Positions 9,702 through 18,388 of a DNA stretch of 64,000 nt are shown one piece after another (the stretch's first letter is position 1; every line of letters begins with the position of its first letter). The position numbers were made by a program, and so were the translations under genes. This DNA comes from an uncultured Proteiniphilum sp. (GTDB taxonomy: Bacteria; Bacteroidota; Bacteroidia; Bacteroidales; Dysgonomonadaceae). Below the pieces are notes generated by a model. That model had not been told where the DNA came from. It saw only the letters and a program-made list of their open reading frames with translations, and did no database searches. The DNA is taken from NCBI GenBank assembly GCA_927407015.1, contig CAKMJT010000002.1:1-64000 (forward strand), in the 5' to 3' direction.

Positions 9702-11162
9702 TCAGACCCTTTTCAGATAAACGGAAACAGAGCCGTCTCCAACGGGAAACCATCCGCGGCCATCGTCACCGATGAACACATCTTCCTGCACGTGCCCCAG
9801 TTTATCGTACCAGGCTGAGCCTGCATAGTCCGTGCCCACGAACATTGGTTTCACTCCTCCCTCCGCGTTGCTCATGATCACCACGCACCCGTCGGGATGC
9901 TGCTCATCCCCGCGGCGGATCCATCCCACCACATGTTCATGGTCGAAGTAATCGTCCTGATCGCCATAGGCAAAATCGCGCCGCACATCCAGCAACTGAT
10001 CGATCATCCACTGCATGCCCGGCTGCAGATTTTCGCCTCCCGTCCCATAGTAATCCCCCAGGAAGATACAGGGGTAACCATCTCTGCGCAGTAGGATCAG
10101 CGCGTAGGCCAAAGGTTTGAACCACCCCTCCACGAACGACTCCAGGTGGCTGCCCGGTTGCGAATCGTGGTTATCGACGAAAGGCACAGTGGATAGCGGG
10201 AAGCGGCTGAGGACACTGCTCTCGAAGAGCTTTCGCATGTCATACCCCGGCCCATCCACTGAGCACTGCTTGAAGTTAAAGTGGAGGGCCACATCGAACA
10301 GGTCGATCTTGTACTCCACATTGTGCAGATACTCGTCGATGGCCATCTCATCGTAGTACCAGTACTCACCAACCACATAGAAATCCTCGCCGAACTCGCC
10401 CCTCACGTGATCCACCAGGTCTTTCACAAACCAGTCGTTGATATGTTTGATAGCGTCGAGACGGATGCCATCCACGCCGGTTTCCCGGATGAACCAGCTG
10501 ATCCACCGCTTTGTCTCCGCCTGCACATCGGGATGCTTGTAGTCGATGTCGTTGAACATCAGGTAGTCGAAGTTGGCAAACTCCGGGCTCACCGAGCGGT
10601 CTTCCGTATCAATCCCCTTGTTCTCTCCCTGGATGATGTAGATCGCATCCTTGCTGTCGCGGTGGTTATAGTCGGTGGCGGAGAAGTGCTCCCAGCTCCA
10701 CTGAAAGTCGGAGTACCTGCCGTTGCGTCCCGGGAAGGTGAAGCGGGTGTACCCCTCAATTTCGTAGGGTTCCGTGATGGTCTTGCTGCGATCGTGTGGA
10801 TCTACCTCCACCACGGTGAAGGTCTGCAATTCATCACCTCCAGCCTTGTGGTTGAGCACCACGTCGGCGTAGACGGCGATGCCGTTGTCGTGGAGCGCCC
10901 CGATACAGGCCAGCAACTCCTCTTTGGTACCATACTTGGTGCGTACCGTTACTTTCTGATCGAACTCCCCCAGGTCGTAGAGATCGTAGACTCCATATCC
11001 CACATCGTTCGATCCGGTTCCCTTAAAGCAGGGGGGAATCCAGACGCCGGTCACCCCGATCTCCCTGAGATGGGGTGCATCCTCCCTGAGCCGGTTCCAG
11101 AGGCTCCCGTCGTCGGGGAGGAACCACTCGAAATATTGCATCATCACTCCGTTGGTGCGCAT
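9702..11162 (-). CDS. Cytoplasmic alpha-amylase, GH13
   Basis: A 486-residue glycoside hydrolase that cleaves alpha-1,4-glucan internally. No signal peptide is seen, so it is probably intracellular (like the AmyA/AmyS-type GH13_5 enzymes), acting on glycogen or imported malto-oligosaccharides. The four GH13 regions are visible: DVVLNH, GIRLDAIKH (nucleophile Asp), GEYWYYD (acid Glu) and FVDNHD (transition-state Asp). The start is placed at 11162 (MRTNGVMMQYFEW), because this family begins right at the MMQYFEW strand. The frame is open to 11243, but those extra 27 residues do not look like the family. It stands alone between the sigma operon and the divergent rnpB. Confidence 0.93.
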   Translation of the reverse strand: MRTNGVMMQYFEWFLPDDGSLWNRLREDAPHLREIGVTGVWIPPCFKGTGSNDVGYGVYDLYDLGEFDQKVTVRTKYGTKEELLACIGALHDNGIAVYADVVLNHKAGGDELQTFTVVEVDPHDRSKTITEPYEIEGYTRFTFPGRNGRYSDFQWSWEHFSATDYNHRDSKDAIYIIQGENKGIDTEDRSVSPEFANFDYLMFNDIDYKHPDVQAETKRWISWFIRETGVDGIRLDAIKHINDWFVKDLVDHVRGEFGEDFYVVGEYWYYDEMAIDEYLHNVEYKIDLFDVALHFNFKQCSVDGPGYDMRKLFESSVLSRFPLSTVPFVDNHDSQPGSHLESFVEGWFKPLAYALILLRRDGYPCIFLGDYYGTGGENLQPGMQWMIDQLLDVRRDFAYGDQDDYFDHEHVVGWIRRGDEQHPDGCVVIMSNAEGGVKPMFVGTDYAGSAWYDKLGHVQEDVFIGDDGRGWFPVGDGSVSVYLKRV

Positions 11163-11314
11163 AGATTCATTGTTTAAGGATGAATACTGTTTACTGAACA
11201 TTCGGGGAAAAGGAATGTTTGGGCATTTTGCAAATAATTGCACATCTCATCGATTACCATTCCATATCATACTAAAAAAGAGGTGAAAGTGATGCTATAT
11301 CAAACCTTTATTAT

Positions 11315-11322
11315 TACTTTTG
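11315..11322 (+). promoter_or_regulatory. -7 box for rnpB (TACTTTTG)
   Basis: TACTTTTG matches the Bacteroidota housekeeping -7 consensus TAnnTTTG and sits about 6-9 bp before the expected 5' end of RNase P RNA, which supports it as the rnpB promoter. Confidence 0.7.
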
Positions 11323-11327
11323 CAGTT

Positions 11328-11690
11328 GCAGCAGGTCGGTTTGTCGCCGCGACAATCTTTGTCGGGGAGGAAAGTCCGGGCAACGCAGAGCGCCATACTT
11401 CCTAACGGGAAGCTGTTCGTGAGGGCAGATCAGCGTAACAGAAAACAACCGCCGCGGCCTTGTGCCGGGGTAAGGGTGAAAAGGTGAGGTAAGAGCTCAC
11501 CGGGTGCTGCTGTAATGCAGTGTGCCGTACGCGTTATGGGTTGCAAGGCCATGTATATCGGATATGTAGGGTTGCTCGCCCGATGCCGAGGGGTAGGCCG
11601 CTCAAGGGGAATGGTGACATTCATCCGCAGATAAATGACAAACATCCCGATGATTCGGGATACAGAACCCGGCTTACAGACCGGCTGCTT
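11328..11690 (+). ncRNA. rnpB: RNase P RNA (class A)
   Basis: The catalytic RNA of RNase P, which trims the 5' leaders of tRNA precursors. The universally conserved core is present: GAGGAAAGTCCGGGC near 11368 (5' half of P4) and ACAGAACCCGGCTTACAGACC near the 3' end. The 5' GCAGGTCGGT and 3' ACCGGCTGC ends pair to form P1. Other landmarks include GGTAAGGGTGAAAAGGTG and GAGGGGTAGGCCG-type segments. A T-run directly after P1 (11689-11695) serves as the termination signal. Exact ends are uncertain by a few bases. Confidence 0.95.
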
Positions 11691-11711
11691 TTTTTATAAT
11701 TTCAGAAACGC

Positions 11712-13268
11712 ATGGCCAGGAAGCGCAAGAGACGAGATTACGACGATGAAGAGAAACCCGGCAGGCTGGAACAGCTGAGGATCAGGGGTAAAGCGTTGTT
11801 GCATTTCCTGTCGTACGATATATGGCGTCAGAATCCCGAAACGCTGTCCAACAAAAGAAATATCCTTTATAATGCCACAAAGACGGTGATCCTCACCGTC
11901 AGGAATATACAGGAGCTGGATATAGCTGCCAGCTCCCGTTCCCTTACCTTCAGGACGCTGCTCTCTATTGTGCCGCTGCTGGCAGTCATATTTGCCATTG
12001 CGCGCGGATTCGGCATTGAGAATATTATGGAAAGCAGCATTTTCAATTTTATGCTGGGTAATGCGCCTGATACAGAGATGACGGCTGTACCTCCCGTTTT
12101 TGCAACGGACAGTAGTATGGTTGTGGGCATCGATGAGTTTACAGCTGCAGACCCGGTCAATCCTGACGGTGCACCGGCGATGGGCGGTGACTCGTCGGCG
12201 GATGAAGTGGGTGCTACAGCTGATGGCAGAACGCGTGAGTTTCTGGATCTGCTTTTTAAGCTCATCAATAATTCGCTCGAAGAGGCGAAAGGAGGAGGTA
12301 TTTTTGCCGGGATCGGTATATTGTTGTTTCTCTATACTATCATCCTGCTCTTCGGTGATATCGAAAAGAATTTAAACAAGATATGGCGGGTGACCAAGGG
12401 AAGAGGGTTAGCACGGAAGGTGACCGATTATTCTGCGCTGGTTTTATTGGCGCCAGTCTTCTTCGTGCTTGTCAACGCCCTCAATATCATCAGTTATCCG
12501 CAAAATAACACACTGAAGATTGTCTATATTCTCTATCCCTTTATACCCCGATTGCTGACGATTGTACCCCTCGTGGTGATTATTCTGATACTTACGGCAT
12601 TGTATAAGTATTTGCCCAATACCAAGGTGAAATTCATGAATGCCCTGATTGCCGGCACGCTCGCAGGAGTGGCATTCCAGTTTTTCCAGATGCTTTATCT
12701 GAGCGGACAGATATGGATCACGCACTACAACGCTATCTACGGCACATTTGCCGCCATCCCGCTGATGCTTCTCTGGATACAGATGTCCTGGTTTATTGTG
12801 TTGATTGGTGCTGAGATCTCCTACGCCGCACAGAATGTGCGGAAGTTCTCTTTCGAAAAGGAGACACGCAATATCAGCCGGAGGTACAAAGACTTCTTCA
12901 CGCTGATGATCACCTCGGAGATTGTGCAGCGTTTCGCCGATGAAGAGTCACCACTGACGGCCGACCAGCTCTCGGTGAGATGCAAGGTACCCGTACGGCT
13001 CACCAACGATATCCTGGACGAACTGCTCGAGTTGAATGTGATCACTGTTACACCATCATCTCACGATGAACGGGTGATGGCCTTCCAACCTGCATCGGAC
13101 ATCAATCTGATGACGGTCAACTGGCTGATGACCAAATTGGATAAGCATGGTTCGGAAGATTTCATGATCGATATGGAGGGCGACTTCAAGGAGCATTGGG
13201 CAGCATTGGTCAACTCTCGTATGAGCATGTACGAGATGAAAGATGATTTCCTGTTGAAAGATCTCTGA
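11712..13268 (+). CDS. YihY/BrkB family inner-membrane protein
   Basis: A 518-residue polytopic protein. The family signature regions are seen: SLTFRTLLSIVPLLAVIFAIARGFG in the first membrane segment, GGIFAGIGILLFLYT followed by FGDIEKNLNKIWRV, and FAAIPLMLLWIQMSWFIVLIGAEISYA. The C-terminal about 130 residues are hydrophilic and resemble a winged-helix-like cytoplasmic tail. It is longer than many members, partly because of a low-complexity acidic/Ala-Gly-rich insert at about residues 120-175 between the first two membrane segments. Function in the family is not settled, despite old RNase BN labels. It begins 22 bp after rnpB and may be co-transcribed past the T-run. Confidence 0.88.
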   Translation: MARKRKRRDYDDEEKPGRLEQLRIRGKALLHFLSYDIWRQNPETLSNKRNILYNATKTVILTVRNIQELDIAASSRSLTFRTLLSIVPLLAVIFAIARGFGIENIMESSIFNFMLGNAPDTEMTAVPPVFATDSSMVVGIDEFTAADPVNPDGAPAMGGDSSADEVGATADGRTREFLDLLFKLINNSLEEAKGGGIFAGIGILLFLYTIILLFGDIEKNLNKIWRVTKGRGLARKVTDYSALVLLAPVFFVLVNALNIISYPQNNTLKIVYILYPFIPRLLTIVPLVVIILILTALYKYLPNTKVKFMNALIAGTLAGVAFQFFQMLYLSGQIWITHYNAIYGTFAAIPLMLLWIQMSWFIVLIGAEISYAAQNVRKFSFEKETRNISRRYKDFFTLMITSEIVQRFADEESPLTADQLSVRCKVPVRLTNDILDELLELNVITVTPSSHDERVMAFQPASDINLMTVNWLMTKLDKHGSEDFMIDMEGDFKEHWAALVNSRMSMYEMKDDFLLKDL

Positions 13269-13331
13269 AGATAACAACAGACATCGTCCAACGACCGGAA
13301 TCAAAAGAGCCTGGGATCCCCTGATGGTAAT

Positions 13332-14048
13332 CTATTCCTGAACCAGGAAATCATACCCGTCCGGCTTCACCTTTTTCACCTCTTTACTCAATATGCGCGC
13401 TTCTCCGTTACAAAAGCTGTCAAGCAATTGCCAGAAACGCTCACTGTGGTTCATTTCAATGGTGTGCGCCAGTTCATGCAGTACCACATAGTCGATCAGT
13501 CTCTCCGGCAGCAGCATCAGGAAGAGAGAGAAATTGATATTTTTTCGGACAGAGCAGCTACCCCAGCGTTTTTTACTGCTGTTGACCTTGATCTGCCCAT
13601 AAGTAAGCCCGTGTTTTTGTGCCAGACAGGCTGTTTTTTCCGGTAACACGCGTTTCGCCTCCAGCCTTAAGACATGGATAACCGCATCTCTGAGTGCTGA
13701 CTGGATCTCCGGACGGTTCATCTCTGTCTGTGAAGGCACAAAGAGATGCAGATTACCGTTCTTCAGTGAGAGACTCAGTTTCTCTCTGTAAGGATCCCTG
13801 ATAATCTGTGTATCGAAGGTAAAGGAAGAGATCACATCCCCTTCAGTGAGGATAGCACGGGAAGGGGGTTTCATCTGTGCTATCCGGGGTCTCATTTCCC
13901 GAAGGACAGCAGGAATATTTTTCATATTAAACCGAAAAGGAACAGTCAGTTGTATGTATCCGCCCTTTCGTCTCGCGATCACGTTTTTCGCTCTTTTGTG
14001 CGGCGTAACCACTATTCTTCCGAGTTCTTGATCGATCCATTCAAACAT
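13332..14048 (-). CDS. YgjP-like zinc metallopeptidase (DUF45/SprT-like)
   Basis: 238 residues with the metal-binding motif HELAHTIEMNHSERFW near residue 190: HExxH-type HELAH plus a downstream His, typical of YgjP/M48-like DUF45 proteins. A preceding KKRWGSCS segment is another family hallmark. No signal peptide, so it is cytoplasmic. Substrate unknown. It is convergent with the YihY gene, with a 63-bp gap and no clear terminator. Confidence 0.88.
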   Translation of the reverse strand: MFEWIDQELGRIVVTPHKRAKNVIARRKGGYIQLTVPFRFNMKNIPAVLREMRPRIAQMKPPSRAILTEGDVISSFTFDTQIIRDPYREKLSLSLKNGNLHLFVPSQTEMNRPEIQSALRDAVIHVLRLEAKRVLPEKTACLAQKHGLTYGQIKVNSSKKRWGSCSVRKNINFSLFLMLLPERLIDYVVLHELAHTIEMNHSERFWQLLDSFCNGEARILSKEVKKVKPDGYDFLVQE

Positions 14049-14115
14049 CCTGCAAAATTACAATTTTAAAAGTGTAACCATGTTGGTTTTAATCGGGAAA
14101 AGAAAGAAAAATATC

Positions 14116-14123
14116 TATCTTTG
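14116..14123 (+). promoter_or_regulatory. -7 box (TATCTTTG) before mlaE-like gene
   Basis: TATCTTTG matches TAnnTTTG. It would give a leader of about 170 nt before the permease start at 14302. No good -33 TTTG partner at normal spacing was found. Confidence 0.5.
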
Positions 14124-14301
14124 TAAAATTAATGCACACATTTTTGTTATGCAATGTAAGCAGAGACCAAATTTAGTTGGACTATGCTGGTGCGAGATTT
14201 AAAAATCGAGGAGTGAAGGTGACTCAAAAAGCCTCCTGTTGGTGGTCATTTTCGTTAAGCGATAGAGGTGGATTGACTAATTGATTGAACGAGCATACCG
14301 C

Positions 14302-15051
14302 ATGAAGATTACTCTTTTTCTGGAAAGTGTTGGAGAATATGCGTTACTGATGAGGAAAGTGATCTCAGTACCGGATAAAATGAGAGAGTTCATGAAGGAA
14401 TTCATGAAGGGTATCTATGCGTTGGGTGTCAATTCAATCTGGATCGTGATCGTGATCTCTTTTTTTATTGGTGCGGTGATTGTTTTGCAAATTGCATTGA
14501 ACATCGACTCCCCTTTGCTGCCCAGGTTTACAGTGGGGATGGTATCCCGTGAAATCATTTTGCTGGAGTTCTCCTCTACCATCATGTGTCTGATCCTTTC
14601 CGGAAAGGTGGGATCGAATGTGGCCTCTGAGATAGGTTCGATGCGTATTACCGAACAGATTGATGCACTCGATATCATGGGAGTGAACTCAGCCAACTAT
14701 CTCATATTGCCAAAGATAGTTTCATTCGTGGCTTTTATGCCTGTGCTGGTCATCTTCAGCATGTTCATGGGGCTTATCGGGGGATACATCATCTGCATGG
14801 TTTTGGGAACTCCTTCCGTGGAGACCTATGTCTATGGTATCCAGGCCTTCTTCAGGGAGTCTTTTATATGGTATTCGATCCTGAAATCGATGTTGTTTGG
14901 TTTTATCATTGCCTCAGTGGCTGCCTACTTCGGGTATACGGCAAAGGGGGGAGCACTGGATGTAGGTAAAGCCAGTACCGACTCGGTGGTGATCAATAGT
15001 ATTTTGATACTGGTCACTGATTTGGTATTCACGCAGTTGGCAATGGGATAA
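14302..15051 (+). CDS. mlaE: MlaE-like ABC transporter permease
   Basis: A 249-residue inner-membrane permease of the MlaE/YrbE family, which moves phospholipids between inner and outer membranes to keep the outer leaflet asymmetric. About five hydrophobic segments are visible. The family core GKVGSNVASEIGSMRITEQIDALDIMG is present around the central loop (residue about 110-140), and the C-terminus has GYTAKGGALDVGKAST. The ATG at 14302 is preferred over an in-frame TTG at 14281. The ATPase partner follows after 11 bp. No MlaD-type MCE protein is encoded nearby. Confidence 0.92.
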   Translation: MKITLFLESVGEYALLMRKVISVPDKMREFMKEFMKGIYALGVNSIWIVIVISFFIGAVIVLQIALNIDSPLLPRFTVGMVSREIILLEFSSTIMCLILSGKVGSNVASEIGSMRITEQIDALDIMGVNSANYLILPKIVSFVAFMPVLVIFSMFMGLIGGYIICMVLGTPSVETYVYGIQAFFRESFIWYSILKSMLFGFIIASVAAYFGYTAKGGALDVGKASTDSVVINSILILVTDLVFTQLAMG

Positions 15052-15062
15052 AGTTTTTCGGT

Positions 15063-15842
15063 ATGATACAGATTAAGCATCTACGTAAGGAGTTTGATGG
15101 TGAGGTTGTGCTCAACAATATAGATGCCACCTTTCAAAAAGGGGTGGTGAATATGATTATCGGGAAAAGCGGATCCGGAAAGACCATATTGCTGAAGTGC
15201 CTGGTAGGATTGATCCCCCCCACATCCGGTGAGATATGGTATGACGGAAAGAATTTTACCCGGATGAAATCCAGGGATATCCACCGTTTGCGCCGCGATA
15301 TCGGAATGCTCTTTCAGGGTGCTGCCCTTTTCGACTCACGCACCGTGCTCGAAAATGTGATGTTTCCGCTGGATATGTTTTCCCGCAAGAACAAGAGGGA
15401 ACGGAGAAAACGTGCCGAGTTCTGCCTGGAGAGGGTGAACCTGTTGTATGCGGCCAATCTGTTGCCATCTGAAATCAGCGGGGGAATGAAAAAACGGGTC
15501 GCAATAGCGAGAGCCATTGCCCTGAATCCGAAGTATCTGTTCTGCGATGAACCCAACTCGGGCCTCGACCCCAAAACGGCACAACTGATAGACGAACTTA
15601 TTTACGATATTACCAACGATTTCGAAATGACCACCATCGTGGTGTCGCACGACATGAACTCCGTGATTAATATCGGCGATAAGGTCATTTTCATCAACGA
15701 GGGAATCAAGGAGTGGGAGGGGAGCAAATCGGAAGTGATGGGTGCGGAGAACGAAAAGCTGAACGACTTTGTCTTTGCTTCCGATCTCTTCAAGAAAATC
15801 AAAGAGGCCGAAGACATCATTGCCGAGGACGAAAAAGGTTGA
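15063..15842 (+). CDS. mlaF: MlaF-like ABC transporter ATPase
   Basis: A 259-residue ATP-binding subunit that should energise the adjacent MlaE-like permease. Walker A is GKSGSGKTILLK (about residues 34-45), the signature is ISGGMKKRVAIARA with the Met-Lys-Lys variant common in MlaF, and Walker B is FCDEPNSGLDP. The acidic C-terminal tail (EDIIAEDEKG) follows a segment with the MlaF-typical F.VF pattern. It forms a two-gene unit with mlaE. The MCE substrate-binding protein must be elsewhere in the genome. Confidence 0.92.
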   Translation: MIQIKHLRKEFDGEVVLNNIDATFQKGVVNMIIGKSGSGKTILLKCLVGLIPPTSGEIWYDGKNFTRMKSRDIHRLRRDIGMLFQGAALFDSRTVLENVMFPLDMFSRKNKRERRKRAEFCLERVNLLYAANLLPSEISGGMKKRVAIARAIALNPKYLFCDEPNSGLDPKTAQLIDELIYDITNDFEMTTIVVSHDMNSVINIGDKVIFINEGIKEWEGSKSEVMGAENEKLNDFVFASDLFKKIKEAEDIIAEDEKG

Positions 15843-16125
15843 GGCGATGCTGTTGGTGAGAGCAGCCATCGGAACAGTAAAAAAGTAAACCGGGGATTGT
15901 TGAAAGGACGAGACCGTGACAGAGGCTACCACAGGCGATTAAATCATAAATTAAGGGGTAAATCAAACAATTCCGCAAGAGTAGTTGTTAATCAGAGGCG
16001 AGAATTCTCGTTTTTGGGTTACAATCAACCAACGTTTGGGACAACTGTTGAAAAACGGTTCAGAAGAACGTTTCCTCAGGCGGCGTGATGACATACAGCC
16101 GCTTTATTATTAATATTCATTCATA
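15843..16125. other. 283-bp spacer before sufC; no sufB seen
   Basis: No supported gene. A plus-strand open frame at 15897-16088 is very basic and low-complexity and has no family match that I recognise. I looked for the C-terminal end of SufB, which usually precedes sufC, and saw none. No exact TAnnTTTG box was found, so the suf promoter is unassigned. Confidence 0.5.
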
Positions 16126-16878
16126 ATGACAAATATGTTAAAGATCAAAAACCTGCATGCAATGATAGAACAGAAGGAGATCCTGAAAGGGATAAATCTG
16201 GAAGTGAACTCCGGTGAGATACATGCAGTGATGGGACCGAACGGATCCGGTAAGAGCACGCTTGCATCGGTGCTCTCCGGTAATCCCAAATACGAAGTAA
16301 CAAGGGGAACGATCCTCTTCAAAGATAAAGACCTCCTGGAGATGGAACCCGAAGATCGGGCACGCGAAGGGATCTTCCTCAGCTTTCAGTATCCGGTTGA
16401 GATTCCCGGTGTGAGCATGGTCAACTTTATGCGTGCGGCAGTCAATGAGCAGCGCAAGTACAGAAATGAAGAACCCATCTCTGCCACAGATTTTCTGAAG
16501 CTGATGCGCGATAAAAGAGAGCTGCTGGGAATGGATAGTGCTCTTGTAAGCCGTTCTGTGAACGAAGGGTTTTCGGGAGGAGAAAAAAAGAAAAATGAAA
16601 TATTCCAGATGGCGATGTTGAATCCACTGCTCTCCATCCTCGACGAAACCGATTCAGGCCTCGATATCGATGCTCTGCGGGTGGTGGCAGCCGGTGTGAA
16701 CAAGCTTCAGTCCAAAGAAAATGCGACTATCCTGATCACGCACTACCAACGGCTGCTGGAATATATCAAACCCGATCACGTGCATGTGCTTTATGCCGGG
16801 AAGATCATTAAATCGGGTGGACCTGATCTGGCGATAGAACTCGAGAAAAGAGGCTATGAATGGCTGATAAACCCATAA
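16126..16878 (+). CDS. sufC: SufC Fe-S assembly ATPase
   Basis: The 250-residue ABC-type ATPase of the SufBCD scaffold complex, which builds iron-sulfur clusters in the cytoplasm. Walker A is GPNGSGKSTLAS, the Q-loop region is FLSFQYPVEIPGV (SufC-typical), the signature is FSGGEKKKNEIFQM and Walker B is LSILDETDSGLDID, with the D-E-T-D variant characteristic of SufC. It overlaps no other gene if sufD starts at 16902. The operon order here is sufC-sufD-sufS. Confidence 0.97.
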   Translation: MTNMLKIKNLHAMIEQKEILKGINLEVNSGEIHAVMGPNGSGKSTLASVLSGNPKYEVTRGTILFKDKDLLEMEPEDRAREGIFLSFQYPVEIPGVSMVNFMRAAVNEQRKYRNEEPISATDFLKLMRDKRELLGMDSALVSRSVNEGFSGGEKKKNEIFQMAMLNPLLSILDETDSGLDIDALRVVAAGVNKLQSKENATILITHYQRLLEYIKPDHVHVLYAGKIIKSGGPDLAIELEKRGYEWLINP

Positions 16879-16901
16879 ACCGCAACCCAATCACAACAAT
16901 G

Positions 16902-18239
16902 ATAGAACAACAATATACAGATCTGTTTGAACAGTTTCGCAGTGAGCTTGATGCCAACTCAGTGGTGGGGTTGAACAGGCATCGCGATGCCGCATATGTA
17001 ACCTTCAGGCAGATTGGTTTTCCTACTTCCAGACAGGAAGATTACAAACATTCCAATATTGCACGCACTTTCGATACCGAGTTGGGATTGAACCTGAGAA
17101 ACATCCCTATACCGGTGAACCCGTACGATGCTTTCAAATGTGATGTGCCCAACCTCTTCACGCATCTTTACTTCCTCATCAACGACCGGTATTATGATCA
17201 GATACAGCCGGACGACAACCTGCCGGAAGGTGTTTTTGCAGGGAGTATGCAGCTCTTTTCCGAGAAGTATCCTGAGATCTTCACTGCGCATTATAACAAG
17301 ATCGCCGACGACTCCGACAACGGTGTGGTGGCATACAATACGATGTTCGCTCAGGATGGATTCGTAATCTATGTACCTAAGAACGTGGTGATTGAAAAAC
17401 CGTTGCAGCTGATCAATATCCTGCGGGGAGGCGTTGATCTGAACGTGAACAGAAGAATTCTGATCATCGCCGGGGAGCATGCACAGGTGAAACTGCTGAT
17501 CTGTGATCATGCCGTGGATGATGTGCACTTCGTGGTGACCCAGGTTACAGAGGTGTATGCCGAAGCTTCCGCTCAGGTGGATATCTACGAGCTGGAGGAG
17601 AACTCGGAGAAGGTGACCCGCCTGAATAATGTGTTCAGCAGGCAGAAGGAGAACTCTCACATAGTGACGAGTGGTATCACGCTGCACAACGGATACACCC
17701 GCAATAACTATCATTTCCGGTTGGAGGGAGAGTACGCTGAGGCCCATGTGGGTGGACTGGCCATCTGCGACAAGTCACAGCATATCGACAACTTCGCTTT
17801 CCTCGACCATGCCGTGCCTCACTGTACCAGTAATGAGCTTTTTAAGAATGTATTACAGGATAAGGCGACCGGCGTCTTCTGCGGAAAGATACTGGTGGAG
17901 AAAGATGCGCAGAAAACGCTGGCTTACCAGACAAACCGTAACCTCTGTGCGTCGGAAGAGGCGCAGATGTTCTCCAAGCCCCAGCTTGAGATCTACGCGG
18001 ATGATGTGAAATGTTCACACGGACTCACAACGGGACAGCTCGATGAGGATGCCCTCTTTTACATGCGTGCCCGCGGTATCGATCAGGAGGAGGCCAAACT
18101 ATTGCTGATGGTGGCATTCACCCGCGATGTGGTGGATCTGATCCGCATCGATACGTTGCAGGACCGGCTGACAACCCTGATCGACAAGCGGTTTCGCGGT
18201 GAGCTGATGCGTTGCGGAAACTGCAATGTATGTAAATAG
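16902..18239 (+). CDS. sufD: SufD Fe-S assembly scaffold protein
   Basis: A 445-residue partner of SufB/SufC in the Fe-S scaffold. The N-terminus has the SufD-type segment GFPTSRQEDYKHSNI, and the C-terminal core has SHGLTTGQLDEDALFYMRARG, the beta-helix end conserved in SufB/SufD. The ATG at 16902 is preferred, since the frame's earlier start at 16860 would overlap sufC by 19 bp. The last residues are Cys-rich (MRCGNCNVCK), with three closely spaced Cys that could bind metal or be redox active. Followed by the heptamer repeat tract and then sufS. Confidence 0.95.
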   Translation: MEQQYTDLFEQFRSELDANSVVGLNRHRDAAYVTFRQIGFPTSRQEDYKHSNIARTFDTELGLNLRNIPIPVNPYDAFKCDVPNLFTHLYFLINDRYYDQIQPDDNLPEGVFAGSMQLFSEKYPEIFTAHYNKIADDSDNGVVAYNTMFAQDGFVIYVPKNVVIEKPLQLINILRGGVDLNVNRRILIIAGEHAQVKLLICDHAVDDVHFVVTQVTEVYAEASAQVDIYELEENSEKVTRLNNVFSRQKENSHIVTSGITLHNGYTRNNYHFRLEGEYAEAHVGGLAICDKSQHIDNFAFLDHAVPHCTSNELFKNVLQDKATGVFCGKILVEKDAQKTLAYQTNRNLCASEEAQMFSKPQLEIYADDVKCSHGLTTGQLDEDALFYMRARGIDQEEAKLLLMVAFTRDVVDLIRIDTLQDRLTTLIDKRFRGELMRCGNCNVCK

Positions 18240-18240
18240 G

Positions 18241-18359
18241 AATCAGGAATCAGGACTCAGCAATGAGAAGTTAGCACTCGGCAATGAGCACTTAGCAACG
18301 AGAGCTGAGGATCCGGAAACAGGAAGTTAGCACTCGGAGCTCAGCATTCAGCAATGAGC
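18241..18359. repeat. Degenerate heptanucleotide repeat tract (sufD-sufS)
   Basis: About 17 consecutive 7-mers begin 2 bases after the sufD stop: AATCAGG, AATCAGG, ACTCAGC, AATGAGA, AGTTAGC, ACTCGGC, AATGAGC, ACTTAGC and further variants. The 7-nt register is kept throughout. The combinations AGTTAGC-ACTCGG and AATGAGC recur. The unit AATCAGG also occurs in the second tract at 36227-36367, so both belong to one family. Confidence 0.8.
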
Positions 18360-18388
18360 ACCAGAAACAGATAACAGGAGGTGATAAA

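Noticed and set aside
10281-11177. 298-codon plus-strand frame
   Set aside because: Lies fully antisense to the alpha-amylase gene, whose catalytic motifs are intact.
14049-14301. Considered as holding a tRNA or structured RNA
   Set aside because: No cloverleaf or T-loop consensus was found; only a -7 box and an ordinary leader are seen.
15897-16088. 63-codon plus-strand frame before sufC, considered as a sufB remnant
   Set aside because: Arg/Asn-rich, no similarity to any SufB segment I know, no plausible start context.
18241-18359. Considered as a CRISPR array
   Set aside because: Units are 7 nt, degenerate and contiguous with no spacers; no cas genes in the window.
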